From assembly GCA_016793095.1 (NCBI GenBank), contig JAEUJQ010000059.1:1-64000 (forward strand): DNA of 64,000 nt, written 5' to 3'. This DNA is from Myxococcaceae bacterium (GTDB taxonomy: Bacteria; Myxococcota; Myxococcia; Myxococcales; Myxococcaceae). A program made the translations under genes and the position numbers. Below the pieces are notes generated by a model. The model saw nothing but the letters and a program-made list of their open reading frames with translations, was not told the DNA's origin and did not search any database. Shown one piece after another: positions 11,701 through 20,000 of this stretch (the first letter of the stretch is position 1; every line of letters begins with the position of its first letter).

Positions 11701-12343
11701 GCTCGCGATTCACCGCGAGCTGGGCAACCGGCGCAGCGAGGGCATCTCGCACATCAACCTGGGCGATCTGTTCCGCGATCAGGGGCAGCCCGGTCCGGCG
11801 CTGGCCGAGTACCAGATGGCGCTCAAGATCCTCCGCGAGGTCGGCGCGCGGCGCCATGAGGGCATCGCGCTGGTCTCGCTCGGCGCGATGCACCAGGAGC
11901 TGATCGAGCTGCCCGTCGCCGCCGCCCACTACACCGAGGCGCTCGAGGTGCTCGAGGAGGTCGGAGAGGCGCGCTACGCCGGCCTCGCGCGGGCAGGCCT
12001 GGCGGCGGTCGAGGCGCTGCGCGGGCGGCTCGGAGCGGCCGAGACGCTGATCGCCGAGGCTACCCACCAGCTCACCGAGGTCAACGACATCGGCCTGCTC
12101 GACGCGGTGGACGTCTATCGCGGCCTCGTCGAGTGGGGCCACATCATGCACACGCGGTCCCCCGCGCTCGCGCGCACGTTGGAGGCGCGGGTCCTCAAGC
12201 GCGTCGAGCACGCCGAGCGAGCTGGCGCGGCGGACGATCGCCACCCCGGCGGTGCGCCCAGCCCTTCGGATCGAAGCGAGCACGTACGCGCTGCGCTGCG
12301 CACCCTGCGCGCGACCATGAAGCGTTTTCCGGCGACGGTGTGA
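8765..12343 (+). CDS. Serine/threonine protein kinase fused to a STAND-type ATPase and TPR repeats
   Basis: This 1192-residue multidomain regulator has a eukaryote-like kinase at residues 7-265 with the glycine loop GAGGMGEV, Lys35, HRD at 139-141, DFG at 159-161 and APEQ. An acidic, Ser-rich linker follows. Then comes a P-loop NTPase: Walker A GPGGTGKT at 420-427, Walker B LVVLDNFE near 500, and downstream helices of the STAND/AfsR type. The C-terminal part (about 800-1120) holds several TPRs, for example EALASYEKAIEIHREVGDRR. The likely role is cytoplasmic signal integration, with TPRs sensing a partner and the NTPase acting as a switch. Translation starts at GTG 8765. It ends 2 bases before the next gene. 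Confidence 0.9.
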   Translation: METFGEYTLLKRLGAGGMGEVFLAKTKAGELVTVKRILPHLTENPRFLRLFLDETRIASRLVHPNIARIHEFGEADGTWFVAMEFVPGKDWRELLRRARDVEHEIPAPVVARIAVQIAAALEHAHAATDAQGRSLKIVHRDVSPHNILVTPEGVVKLIDFGVAKAANKSVHTATGILKGKFPYMAPEQANAKHVDARTDVFALGIVMWESLTASYLFRGKTDALTVKAVRAANVPLVTERRPDCPPALERIVMKALRKDPNERYQSARELHDSLAQVAAGLEPFDFQRWFREYDDVPGLDDSGVFELEVEVSAPKAPSQQARPRSSEASSGASHDAKTVIEDEEPDEKAQVSQSPLTRADRVRRAVSSERLEETKKLLGELAQRPTNIGPQATSFIGRAAELADLHQLFRQGTRLVTLLGPGGTGKTRLSLQFGTQLVSHFQSADERGRARGGVWFVELGEARDVDGICAAMSRALDVPLAPGDAVAQLGHVLASKRETLVVLDNFEQVVEHGKETVEKWMRAAPEARFVVSSRELLRVAHETVYEVPPLRTPKPGDAIRAAEAVELFIERARAVRQGWDPTRADEEAIAEIVRQLDGMPLAIELAAARMSLLNPGQLVQRLPRRFELLVGKKGVTDRQATLRGAIDWSWTMLGPAEQSALAQLAVFSGGFTTDAAEAVVSIAHVDPSAVTLNVLLTLRAKSLVRAYFPLGDEAQTRFGLYESIREYAREKLAAMGPERSAAGRHTRFYLDLGAQLADGAESSANQLTTLDLERENLLAVYRRGLEEPPPSSTALHAVLALDPLLTLRGPFKPHLPMLDEALDRCGGDAARRAEGLEARAKARLARGKPHDALADFEEAWRLSRDLADLAKEGRIESFLGVTCRLLGQRAESRRHFSRGLALLRKSGDRRMEGRCLSTQGSLLNELGLENEALASYEKAIEIHREVGDRRYEGISLANMGVTQQAMGLLKQARANYSQALAIHRELGNRRSEGISHINLGDLFRDQGQPGPALAEYQMALKILREVGARRHEGIALVSLGAMHQELIELPVAAAHYTEALEVLEEVGEARYAGLARAGLAAVEALRGRLGAAETLIAEATHQLTEVNDIGLLDAVDVYRGLVEWGHIMHTRSPALARTLEARVLKRVEHAERAGAADDRHPGGAPSPSDRSEHVRAALRTLRATMKRFPATV

Positions 12344-12345
12344 CG

Positions 12346-13773
12346 ATGGGCTGGCGTGCGGCGCTGCTGGTGCTGGGCCTGACGGCGCTCCCGCGGCTGG
12401 TCGTGTTCCCCTTCGCCGAGAACACCGCGGGCGACGCGGTGGTGCGGGCCTGGCTCGCGCACGCGTGGCTCGAGCACCCGCACCTGATCGGCGCGTCGAG
12501 CCAGGGCTGTCTTCAGTTCGGGCCGCTGCACGTCCCCCTCATCGCGCTGGTGGAGTGGCTGATCGGCCGCGAACACCTCGCGGGGCGGCTGCTCAGCCTG
12601 CTCTTCGGCGTGGCCTCGGCGCTGCCGCTCTTCGCGCTGGGGCGCCGGCTCTTCTCCGAGCGCGCGGCGTGGTGGAGCGTCGCCGCCTTCGCGCTGTGGC
12701 CGCTGCACGTCCAGGCCTCCACCACCGCCGCGAGCGAGGCCGTGAGCGGGTTCCTCGTGCTCGTCGCCATCGCGTGCGTCGCGCGCGCGCTCGAGACGAA
12801 GGAGCGGCCCCTGCTGCTCCTCGGTGGGCTGATGCTCACGCTGGGCGCGGCCGTTCGGTACGACGTCTGGTTGTGGATCGGGCTGGTCGCGCTGATCGTC
12901 TGGTGGCGCGGCGGCTCCTTCGGGAGGGCGGTGGCCTTCGGCGCGGTGGCGGCGTCGTTTCCCCTCGCGTGGCTCGTCGCTCACCAGGTCGACGCCGGTG
13001 ACTGGCTCGCGCCGGTGCGGCTCATCGATGACTACCACCGCACCTGGTTCCGCTCCGAGGCGGCCCTCTGGGGCGAAGGCACCTACCGCGCGATCGTGCT
13101 CGGCTTCTGGCCGCTCACCGCGCTGGTGACGTTCACGCCGGTCGGGGCAGCCATCGGCGCCGCCGCGCTCGCGCGCTCGTGGCGCACCGACGGTCGGTGG
13201 CTCGCGTTGCTGGTCGTCGTCCCGGCGCTGCTCCTCTCGTTGCGCGGCGCGCTGCTGTCGTCGTTCGTGCCGTTGTCGCGCTTCACCATGAAGGAGCTCT
13301 CGCTCTTCACGCTCTTCGTCGGCGCTGGCCTCGCCTCGCTCGAGGCGCGCTGGCGCCAGGCCGCGGTGGCCTCGGTCTCGCTGGCGGTGGCGTGGCTGCC
13401 GCTGCTCGAGCTCGCGGCGCAGGCGAGGTGGCGGTGGGCCTCCTCGTTCCGCGCGGTGAGCGCGCTGTCGCTGAACAACGAGGATCTGCGCGTGATCGCG
13501 AAGGCGTTGCGGGAGCGCGCAGCGCCGGCCGACATCGTCGCGGTGGACGTCGACCCGCGAGGCTTCGACGACCTCCAGCTCGCGTTCGAGTCGGGCCTGC
13601 CGTTCCGTCAGGTGGCGAGGCGACGTGCGCCGAGCTTCGACGCCTTCGCGGCGCCCGGCCCGCGGTGGATGGTGCGCTTCGAGGGCGGCGTGCTGACCGG
13701 GTCGGCGTTCCCCCTGGTCCGCTGGCGAGAGGTCGCGAGCTCCGGCCCGATCACCCTGCTCGAGCGGGAGTGA
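12346..13773 (+). CDS. GT-C type membrane glycosyltransferase (GT39/ArnT-like)
   Basis: This 475-residue polytopic membrane protein starts with ATG 12346, 2 bases after the kinase stop codon. The first loop after TM1 has the acidic motif FAENTAGDAVVR, as in polyprenyl-phosphate-dependent GT-C enzymes. Many hydrophobic helices follow up to about residue 380, and a short soluble C-terminal domain of about 90 residues ends the protein. It probably transfers a sugar from a lipid-phosphate donor on the outer face of the inner membrane. The acceptor is unknown. The frame is open upstream of this start, but the tight junction with the kinase gene supports 12346. Confidence 0.8.
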   Translation: MGWRAALLVLGLTALPRLVVFPFAENTAGDAVVRAWLAHAWLEHPHLIGASSQGCLQFGPLHVPLIALVEWLIGREHLAGRLLSLLFGVASALPLFALGRRLFSERAAWWSVAAFALWPLHVQASTTAASEAVSGFLVLVAIACVARALETKERPLLLLGGLMLTLGAAVRYDVWLWIGLVALIVWWRGGSFGRAVAFGAVAASFPLAWLVAHQVDAGDWLAPVRLIDDYHRTWFRSEAALWGEGTYRAIVLGFWPLTALVTFTPVGAAIGAAALARSWRTDGRWLALLVVVPALLLSLRGALLSSFVPLSRFTMKELSLFTLFVGAGLASLEARWRQAAVASVSLAVAWLPLLELAAQARWRWASSFRAVSALSLNNEDLRVIAKALRERAAPADIVAVDVDPRGFDDLQLAFESGLPFRQVARRRAPSFDAFAAPGPRWMVRFEGGVLTGSAFPLVRWREVASSGPITLLERE

Positions 13774-13780
13774 GGCCGGA

Positions 13781-14830
13781 TCACTTGTGCTTGAAGTACT
13801 CGACCTGCCACTTCTTCACCTGCGCCTCGTGGCACGCGTAGTCGGGGCAGAAGATGTGCGTGCCGTCGTTCTTCGAGACGAAGAAGTAGTCAGGGCAGTC
13901 GAGCGGGTTGAGCGCGGCGGCGATGGCGGCGCCTCCGGGGCTCGCGATCGGGCCGGGCGGGAGCCCCTTGATCTTGTACGTGTTGTAGGGGTGCGGCGTG
14001 AGCAGGTCTTCGCGGGTGATGTTCTTCGAGTACACGCCGGTGCGGAGCATCTTCGCGTAGATGACGGTGGGATCGGTCTCGAGCTTGCCCTTCGTCTCGC
14101 CGTCGGGGTGGTTCATGCGGTTGTGGAAGACGCACGAGATGCGGGGGCGCTCCTCGACCGCGCCGGTCTCCTTCTCGACGATCGACGCGAGGGTGACGGC
14201 CTGCAGCAGGTCCAGCGTCACGCCCTGCCTCCGCGGCGCCTTCTTCACCGCCTCGAGCGTGCTCTCGACCATCTTGCGCAGCACCTGCTCCTCGGACACG
14301 CCGCGCGGGAACGTGTACGTGTCGGGGAAGAGGAAGCCCTCGATGCTGGTCGCGGGCACGCCGGCGCGCTTGAGGAAGGCCTTGTCAGCGGCCAGCGCCT
14401 TGAGCTTCTCGAGCTCGAGCTTGAGCTCGCTGCTCGCGACGATGGGCAGGATCTCGTCCCAGCGCAGACCCTCGGGCACCGTGAACCGGTAGACCTTCAC
14501 CTCGCCCTTGATCAGCTTCTCGACGGCCTGCGGCGGCGTGAGCGGACCGACGAACTCGTACTCGCCGGCCTTGAGCTTCGGGCCCAGCTTCTCGCGGCGC
14601 AGCCAGCCGTAGAGCAGATCGGCGTCGCTCACGACCTGCGCCTTCGCCAGCAGCGTGGCGACGCCCTTCGGGTTGGTGCCGGGCGGGATCTCGACGACGA
14701 CCGGCGTGGCAGCGCCGAACGCCGTCTGCGCGAAGGTGGTGAGTCGCTGCTCGAGGAAGTACCAGACGCCCGCGGCGCCGACGGCTCCGAGCACGAGGAC
14801 GACGACCAGGCCGATGAGGACCTTCTTCAC
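13781..14830 (-). CDS. mltG: Endolytic murein transglycosylase MltG (YceG)
   Basis: The product of 349 residues cleaves nascent peptidoglycan glycan strands at the inner membrane and thus sets strand length. It has one N-terminal TM helix (about residues 4-25), a LysM-like region, and the catalytic Glu219 in SIVEKETG. The FPDTYTF and HNRMN motifs are also typical. The C-terminus has an unusual extra CPDYxCHE segment with two cysteines. It overlaps ruvX by 4 bases (ATGA), giving a ruvX-mltG operon. Confidence 0.95.
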   Translation of the reverse strand: MKKVLIGLVVVLVLGAVGAAGVWYFLEQRLTTFAQTAFGAATPVVVEIPPGTNPKGVATLLAKAQVVSDADLLYGWLRREKLGPKLKAGEYEFVGPLTPPQAVEKLIKGEVKVYRFTVPEGLRWDEILPIVASSELKLELEKLKALAADKAFLKRAGVPATSIEGFLFPDTYTFPRGVSEEQVLRKMVESTLEAVKKAPRRQGVTLDLLQAVTLASIVEKETGAVEERPRISCVFHNRMNHPDGETKGKLETDPTVIYAKMLRTGVYSKNITREDLLTPHPYNTYKIKGLPPGPIASPGGAAIAAALNPLDCPDYFFVSKNDGTHIFCPDYACHEAQVKKWQVEYFKHK

Positions 14831-15252
14831 GCCGGGGGACTCCTTGGCTGCGCGTCGAGCCAGCCCTGCAAGATGATGGAGGCTGCCACCTGATCGATCA
14901 CCTCGCGGCGCTTGCCGCGCGAGACGTTCGCCTCGAGCAGCGCGTGCTCTGCCGCGACGGTGGTGAGGCGCTCGTCCTGGTAGATGATCGACAGGTTCGA
15001 GGCCTTCGCGAGCGCGTCGCCGAACCTGCGCGTGGCCTCAGCGCGCGGGCCCTCGGAGCCGTCCATGTTGAGCGGCAGCCCGATGACGAAGCGGTCCACC
15101 TCCCGCTCGGTGGCGAGCTTGAGCAGCTCGGCGAGATCGGCCTTCAGGTTCGAACGTCGGACGACGGTCAGCGGCTGGGCGGTCAAGCCCAGCTCGTCGG
15201 CCACTGCCACACCTACCGTCTTCGTGCCGACGTCGAGGCCCATCGCGCGCAT
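14827..15252 (-). CDS. ruvX: RuvX/YqgF family RNase H-fold nuclease, putative pre-16S rRNA nuclease
   Basis: This 141-residue protein has the RNase H-like fold of YqgF. GLDVGTKTVGVAV opens the fold with the first Asp, GLPLNMDGSEG is the family's second motif, and YQDERLTT and the C-terminal IDQVAAS supply further acidic residues. The start at ATG 15252 is chosen because the family begins with MRAMGLDxG and an AAGG-type ribosome binding site precedes it; the frame extends further upstream without homology. It probably takes part in 16S rRNA 5' end maturation. It is translationally coupled to mltG. Confidence 0.93.
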   Translation of the reverse strand: MRAMGLDVGTKTVGVAVADELGLTAQPLTVVRRSNLKADLAELLKLATEREVDRFVIGLPLNMDGSEGPRAEATRRFGDALAKASNLSIIYQDERLTTVAAEHALLEANVSRGKRREVIDQVAASIILQGWLDAQPRSPPA

Positions 15253-15379
15253 CTGCGTGGGCACCTTATTCCATCGTCCTCTGCAGTCGATCTTCGTCGG
15301 CGCGACGCCCTGCTCGAACCGACGGCGCCCCGGCGCGCGGGCCCCCGCTCTGGAGCCGTGCCCGCGCCGCCGGAGCTGC

Positions 15380-16573
15380 TCACCCGAGCGCGGCTGCCAG
15401 CTCGGACGCCTGATGCGAGACCTGGTTGCCGTGCCCACCGAGGCCGGCGGCCTGGGTCGCGACGGCCTTCGCCCTGGCCCGCTGCCCCATCTGCAGCAGC
15501 GCGAGGGCGAGGTTCAGGTGAGGCGTCGCGTTCGGCGCGCCGAGCCTCACCGCCTCTTCGAGCAGCCCCTTCGCCTCTCTCGCGGCGGCCGGAGTCTTCG
15601 CCTCGAGGAGCAGCACGGCGAGGTTGTTGCGCGGCTCCCACTGGTCGGGCGCGAGCTCGCAGGCGGTCCGGTAGAACGAGCAGGCCTTCTCCTTCAGCTT
15701 CGCGGCTTCGAAGACGATGCCCAGCTGGTGGTTGGCGCGCCAGCTCGTCGGCTCGACCTTGAGCGCACGCTCGGCGAGCAGCCGCGCGTCGTCGAGCTTG
15801 AGGCGCATGGTCTCGATCACCGCGAGCCCGAGCAGGAACTCGACGCAGTCCGGTTGGCGGCGCACCGCCTCCTTCGCGTGGTGGGCGGCGGCGTCCACCG
15901 CCTTCTTCTCGAGCGCCAGCGCGGCCAGCTTCGACTCGAACAACCCCTGGCTCTCGTAGACGCGGGAGCCCGCGGCCAGCACCTCCTCAGCGAGTGGGCG
16001 CTCGTTGGCGTTGACGAGCAGCTCGGCGAGCTCGATGAGGAAGATGGGGTTCGCGACGTTCTGTTCGATGCAGCGCAGGTAGACGTTGGCGGCCCGGCGC
16101 GCGTAGCCGAGCTTCACGAGCGTCTGCGCCCACGCCGCGAGCACCGCCACGTTCTCGGGCGCGAGCCCCGCCGCCTTCTCGAACGCGATGGCGGCCTCGG
16201 CGACGCGCTTCGTCCGCAGCATGAGCCGACCGCGGTTGAACCAGGCGGGCATGGACTCGGGCGAGAAGCGGGTCGCGAGCTCGAAGGAGGCGAGCGCGTC
16301 GTCGAGCTGTTCCTTCACCTCGTGCACGAGGCCCCGCAACAGCCGCGCGCGCGCGTGCTTCGGCTGACGCTGGATGATCCCATCGAGGATCGTCTGGGCG
16401 TCATCCACCCGGCCGAGGTGGAGGGAGATGCTGGCCATCATGGCGTCGGGCTCGAGGGAGCCGGGCTCGAGGCGCTTCGCCTCCTGCACGATGAGGACGG
16501 CGCGGTCGACGTCGCGCTGGGTGAGGTACGTCTCGGCCTGCGACATCAGGGCGTTCATCTCGTTGGCGTTCAT
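15380..16573 (-). CDS. Tetratricopeptide repeat protein
   Basis: This 397-residue soluble protein is made almost entirely of TPR-like helical hairpins (for example LEPGSLEPDAMMASISLHLGR and AWAQTLVKLGYARRAANVYL). No signal peptide or TM segment is seen. It is likely a scaffold or chaperone. It lies 18 bases downstream of the Ala-rich protein gene and so belongs to the same transcript, which points to a role with that protein. No enzymatic domain is visible. Confidence 0.8.
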   Translation of the reverse strand: MNANEMNALMSQAETYLTQRDVDRAVLIVQEAKRLEPGSLEPDAMMASISLHLGRVDDAQTILDGIIQRQPKHARARLLRGLVHEVKEQLDDALASFELATRFSPESMPAWFNRGRLMLRTKRVAEAAIAFEKAAGLAPENVAVLAAWAQTLVKLGYARRAANVYLRCIEQNVANPIFLIELAELLVNANERPLAEEVLAAGSRVYESQGLFESKLAALALEKKAVDAAAHHAKEAVRRQPDCVEFLLGLAVIETMRLKLDDARLLAERALKVEPTSWRANHQLGIVFEAAKLKEKACSFYRTACELAPDQWEPRNNLAVLLLEAKTPAAAREAKGLLEEAVRLGAPNATPHLNLALALLQMGQRARAKAVATQAAGLGGHGNQVSHQASELAAALG

Positions 16574-16591
16574 GGTGGGATCCTCGCGAGA

Positions 16592-18094
16592 TCAGACGGT
16601 GGGGCGCTTGAGCTGTGAGCGGGCGCCGGAGCCGAGGCGCTGCTGGTCTTCGTCGAGCTTCGCGCGTTGCCGCTTGAGGTCGGCTTCGGTGACGGCGTCG
16701 CGCTCCTGCTGGGACCTGGACTCGAGCGCGGGATCATCACGCCTCGTCTGGCCTGAGACCTCTTCCTTGAAGCCGCCCTGGCCGTTGAGCAGATCGTGCT
16801 TCGAGTACTTCTCGGCGGCCTTCGCAGCGAACGGCGTGGCCAGCTTCACGAAGTCCGAGATGCCCTGCGCGGCGGTCTGCCCGGGGCTGCCCGGCGGTGA
16901 CGAGGTGGCGACCGCGCCGAAGATGCCTGCCACGAGCGCGCCGAGATCGTTGAAGTCGATGGTGAGGTTGAAGTTCATGCCGAGCCCGACGGCGGCCGCG
17001 ATGCCGCCAAAGCCCTGGCACTCCAGCTTCCCGTCCTTGAACTTGAGGAAGCCGCCCACCTCGGCGCCCGCGCCGGCCCGCGCGTCGATGCCCACGTCGA
17101 GCTTGAAGGGCCCCGCTCCGATGGTGGCGCTCGTCCCGGCTCGTGCGCCGGCGAACGCGCGGGCGCCAGCTTCGGCGACGACCTCGGCCGGGTTGTACGT
17201 CGCGGTCGCGGTGGCCTGGCAGGTGGCGCCGGTGCCACTCACGGCGTACCCGTTCGCCGACGCGTTCGCGGTCACCGGGTAGTCGCCGAGCTGGACGATC
17301 GGCGCGGTCTGCATGCACACACGCGCGTCCGCGCCGGCCTCGGCCCCGGCGGAGGCGGTCGCGGTCGCTGAGACCCCGCGCGTGATGTCGGCCTCGGCGA
17401 CGCCACGGCCCTCGGCGTAGACGCGGCCGTACGCGTTGGCCTCGCCAGCGACTGAGCCAAGGTCGCCGTGCAGCTCGCCCCGTGCGTTGACGGCGGCACC
17501 TGCTTCGGCGCGTGCGCCGGCGGCGAGGCGAGCTCCGGTCGCGGTGGTCTGGGCGACCGCGTCTGCGCGCACACCTGCATCAGCGCGCGCGGTGAGGCTC
17601 CCGCTCCCGCCGTTGCGGGCATCACCGAACCGACCTTCCTCGGTGTGCTCGACGCTCGCGGTCTCCTTCCAGCTCGCGCGTGCCTCGCCGTCCTTCTCCT
17701 TCGTCGCCTCGGGGCTCTTCATTCCGGGCTGGGCAGGCGGCGCGCGGTTGGGGATGACGGGCGCGTTCGGGTGCTGCTGCGGCTTCGGCTGCGCAGTGCC
17801 GGCGAAGCCCGCGACCTTCACGAAGAGCTGGCCGAGGAGGATGAACGGGCCGGCGATGGGAATGAGGCCGAGCAGCAGGCGGGGCGCTTCGGCGCCGACC
17901 GATTGCATCGCCGAGCGCAAGGCATCCTCGGGGTTGGCAGCGGCGCCCTGGAGCGCGCTCTGCGCGAACTGACCGACGACGTTCCGCAGCATCGCGTCGG
18001 ACTGCGCGTTCGAGGCGTGGCGTGTGCGCGGCTCGTCGTTCTGCGGCGTGATCGGCTGCGTGGAAGGGGCGGGTCCAACGGAGTGAATCGTCAT
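16592..18094 (-). CDS. Ala-rich protein with hydrophobic hairpin, possible secreted/membrane-inserting protein
   Basis: The family is not recognised. The 500-residue product has a disordered Ser/Thr/Pro N-terminus, a hydrophobic helix pair around residues 72-98 (LLLGLIPIAGPFILLGQLFV), and a Pro-rich linker. A long low-complexity stretch at about 160-350 then has alternating A-x-A-x residues such as ARADAGVRADA. The C-terminus is charged and helical. A hydrophobic hairpin in a protein without a Sec signal recalls translocator or pore-forming secreted proteins, but this is inference. An AAGGAG lies 9 bases before the ATG. A sigma-54 promoter candidate precedes it. The next gene on the same transcript is a TPR protein. 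Confidence 0.7.
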   Translation of the reverse strand: MTIHSVGPAPSTQPITPQNDEPRTRHASNAQSDAMLRNVVGQFAQSALQGAAANPEDALRSAMQSVGAEAPRLLLGLIPIAGPFILLGQLFVKVAGFAGTAQPKPQQHPNAPVIPNRAPPAQPGMKSPEATKEKDGEARASWKETASVEHTEEGRFGDARNGGSGSLTARADAGVRADAVAQTTATGARLAAGARAEAGAAVNARGELHGDLGSVAGEANAYGRVYAEGRGVAEADITRGVSATATASAGAEAGADARVCMQTAPIVQLGDYPVTANASANGYAVSGTGATCQATATATYNPAEVVAEAGARAFAGARAGTSATIGAGPFKLDVGIDARAGAGAEVGGFLKFKDGKLECQGFGGIAAAVGLGMNFNLTIDFNDLGALVAGIFGAVATSSPPGSPGQTAAQGISDFVKLATPFAAKAAEKYSKHDLLNGQGGFKEEVSGQTRRDDPALESRSQQERDAVTEADLKRQRAKLDEDQQRLGSGARSQLKRPTV

Positions 18095-18135
18095 GGTGTG
18101 CGGCTCCTTCAGAACGGCGTGGTGGAGCAGCGCAG

Positions 18136-18151
18136 AGCGAACCGGGTGCCA
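18136..18151 (-). promoter_or_regulatory. Candidate sigma-54 promoter for the 18094 gene
   Basis: On the minus strand the sequence reads TGGCACCCGGTTCGCT. It has a perfect TGGCAC -24 element and the GG-N10-GC spacing, with one mismatch in the -12 TTGC (TCGC). The predicted start site near 18125 leaves a leader of about 30 bases that holds the AAGGAG of the Ala-rich gene. Confidence 0.5.
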
Positions 18152-18290
18152 ACCATCGACTCGAGCGAGCTCGGGGGGTTGTGGAGGTGAGGCAGGCCAC
18201 CGTCTCCAGGAGCGGATGGCGGGACGTTCCTCAGCGTCTCGGGCGAGGGATTCCCCGGGCTAAGCGGGCGAATCGGTTCGGGGAGGCGGC

Positions 18291-18306
18291 TGGCAAGCGC
18301 GCTGCA
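18291..18306 (+). promoter_or_regulatory. Candidate sigma-54 promoter for the 18354 gene
   Basis: TGGCAAGCGCGCTGCA keeps GG-N10-GC and the CTGCA -12 box, with mismatches to consensus at the sixth and twelfth positions. The predicted start site near 18317 leaves a 37-base leader carrying GAGGGAC before the ATG. It faces away from the other candidate in the same intergenic region. Confidence 0.5.
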
Positions 18307-18353
18307 CAAGAGCCCGCCACCGGCAATTCAGCCGACTACCCCAGAGGGACACC

Positions 18354-19475
18354 ATGACGATCGACCGATCTACCAACATCCCCAGGACGAACCTGGCTGA
18401 GTTCAACCAGGACTCGCCTCCCGTCAACAACACAACGATCAAGAAGCCGTTGAAGGACGACCAGAACACCGTCGTTAACAAGAGACTGATTGAGCAGGCT
18501 GCGCAGCACGTCCACGTGATCGGTGACTTCGTCATCCCGAAGACTTGCGGGGCGGAGCAGGGACACGCGCCTCAACCCTCTGCTGGGGAACGGGCCGCCC
18601 AGGAGGCCAAGGCGAAGCGTGACGAGGCGATTGCCACGAACGAACGAATTCGCCAGGAGAACGCTCCGCTTCTGAAGGAGATCGAGGCCCTCGAGAAGCA
18701 GGCCTGGGCACTCGACAAGCTACTCGACCACGTCGATTCGAAGGGCGACTCGGTGCTGACGTGGCACGAGGTCAACAACCTCGCTGCAACCTCTGGGCTC
18801 CCTGAGGTGAAGGAAGCCGCGAACTGGCTGTTGAATAACCCCCACGCGTACGAAGCGCTCAAGCAAGCGGGGAAGCGCTGGACCCTTGTGGGCGGCGACA
18901 ACTCGGAAACCAGGGTAAGCAACACCAATGTGCTGGGCGGCTGGGGAGCCGGACGAGTTGAGACAGCGGGCCATCGAGCCGCGCTTCGCAAGCTCATCGA
19001 GGAGAAGAAGGCGTGTATCAAGCCGTTCGTTGACGTTCCGCCGGTCCCATCCTCGTCGTCGAGCGCGTCGACGGGCACGAGTGGCGCCGGTGGTCCGGCC
19101 GGTACGCCGGAAGGACCGAAGAGCCCTTCAACTCCCCCGAAAGAGACCAGCGCGCAGGCCGAAGCGCGAGTCCTCTCGAACTACAAGGGCGTGGGCCCGT
19201 TCTCGTCGGATGCGACGACTGCAGAAGGGCGCATGCAGGACGCGATGAGCCACGTTCAGAAGGGGATCGATGCGCTGCAGCTCGACCTCGTGGCGGCCTC
19301 GACGAAGGACCCGGTCAACCAGGCCGAGGTCATGATGATCCAGAACAAGATGCAGCAGATTCAGAACGCGCTCTCCGCGCTCATGCAGATGATGAAGCAG
19401 CAGCAGGAGACGATGTCGAACATCTCCAAGATGTACTCGGACATGGCCATGTCGGCCATCCGCAACATGCGCTGA
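18354..19475 (+). CDS. Coiled-coil protein with EF-hand-like loop and needle-subunit-like C-terminus
   Basis: The family is not recognised. This 373-residue protein has no signal peptide. A charged coiled coil lies at about 80-125, followed by a Ca-loop-like segment DSKGDSVLTWHE. A Ser/Pro/Gly linker (about 230-265) precedes a C-terminal helical hairpin of about 80 residues rich in Met and Gln (for example MMIQNKMQQIQNALSALMQM). The hairpin resembles type III secretion needle or filament subunits in size and pattern, but those proteins are usually only about 80 residues in total. Base composition is a little lower in GC than in its neighbours. A SycD-like TPR gene follows 15 bases downstream, consistent with a secreted substrate and its chaperone. 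Confidence 0.7.
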   Translation: MTIDRSTNIPRTNLAEFNQDSPPVNNTTIKKPLKDDQNTVVNKRLIEQAAQHVHVIGDFVIPKTCGAEQGHAPQPSAGERAAQEAKAKRDEAIATNERIRQENAPLLKEIEALEKQAWALDKLLDHVDSKGDSVLTWHEVNNLAATSGLPEVKEAANWLLNNPHAYEALKQAGKRWTLVGGDNSETRVSNTNVLGGWGAGRVETAGHRAALRKLIEEKKACIKPFVDVPPVPSSSSSASTGTSGAGGPAGTPEGPKSPSTPPKETSAQAEARVLSNYKGVGPFSSDATTAEGRMQDAMSHVQKGIDALQLDLVAASTKDPVNQAEVMMIQNKMQQIQNALSALMQMMKQQQETMSNISKMYSDMAMSAIRNMR

Positions 19476-19490
19476 CCGGAGCCCACGACC

Positions 19491-19934
19491 ATGCGCATCG
19501 AACTCAAGAACCTCATCGGCCTCGACGGCAGCACCCCGACGTTCGCGCAGACCTACGGCATCACCTTCGATCAGGGCGTCGAGTGGGCGGAGCAGGGCCT
19601 CGAGATGGCGCGGGAGGGCCGGCTCGACGAGGCCCGCGTCATCCTCGAGGGGCTCGTCACCCTGAACCCGCGCAGCCCCGGGTACTGGTACGCCCTCGGC
19701 TCCATCTACGAGGCGCAGGAGCTCGCCGCCGACGCCATCCAGGCGTTCACCCAGGTGATCCAGCGGGACGTGCGGAACACCGAGGCGCTGCTCCGGCTCG
19801 GCGTTCTCCAGCTCAAGAGCGGGGACCCGGCCGGCCTCGAGTCTCTCCAGAAGGTCGCGAAGGACACGCGCTCGGAGAACGCCAGCCTGGTGGCGCGCGC
19901 GAAGTCGATCCTCTCAGTGTCGAAGGCGGCGTGA
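19491..19934 (+). CDS. Small TPR protein resembling SycD/LcrH-type secretion chaperones
   Basis: This 147-residue protein has about three TPRs. The first is at about 27-60 (GVEWAEQGLEMAREGRLDEA), the second at 62-95 with YWYALGSIYEAQ, and the third at 96-130. Size and repeat number match the class II chaperones of type III translocators. It sits directly downstream of the needle-like coiled-coil gene. No secretion apparatus genes are in view, so a generic TPR adaptor is the alternative. Confidence 0.75.
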   Translation: MRIELKNLIGLDGSTPTFAQTYGITFDQGVEWAEQGLEMAREGRLDEARVILEGLVTLNPRSPGYWYALGSIYEAQELAADAIQAFTQVIQRDVRNTEALLRLGVLQLKSGDPAGLESLQKVAKDTRSENASLVARAKSILSVSKAA

Positions 19935-20000
19935 CCTCCGGTGGGGCGGCCGTGCGCGGAGGCGAGAGCAGGGCCGCGCGCGGCCGCACTTCGACTCGAG

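Noticed and set aside
19935-20000. Possible terminator GGCCGCGCGCGGCC between convergent genes
   Set aside because: The sequence is self-complementary but has no loop or T-run on either strand; it could be ordinary GC-rich DNA.
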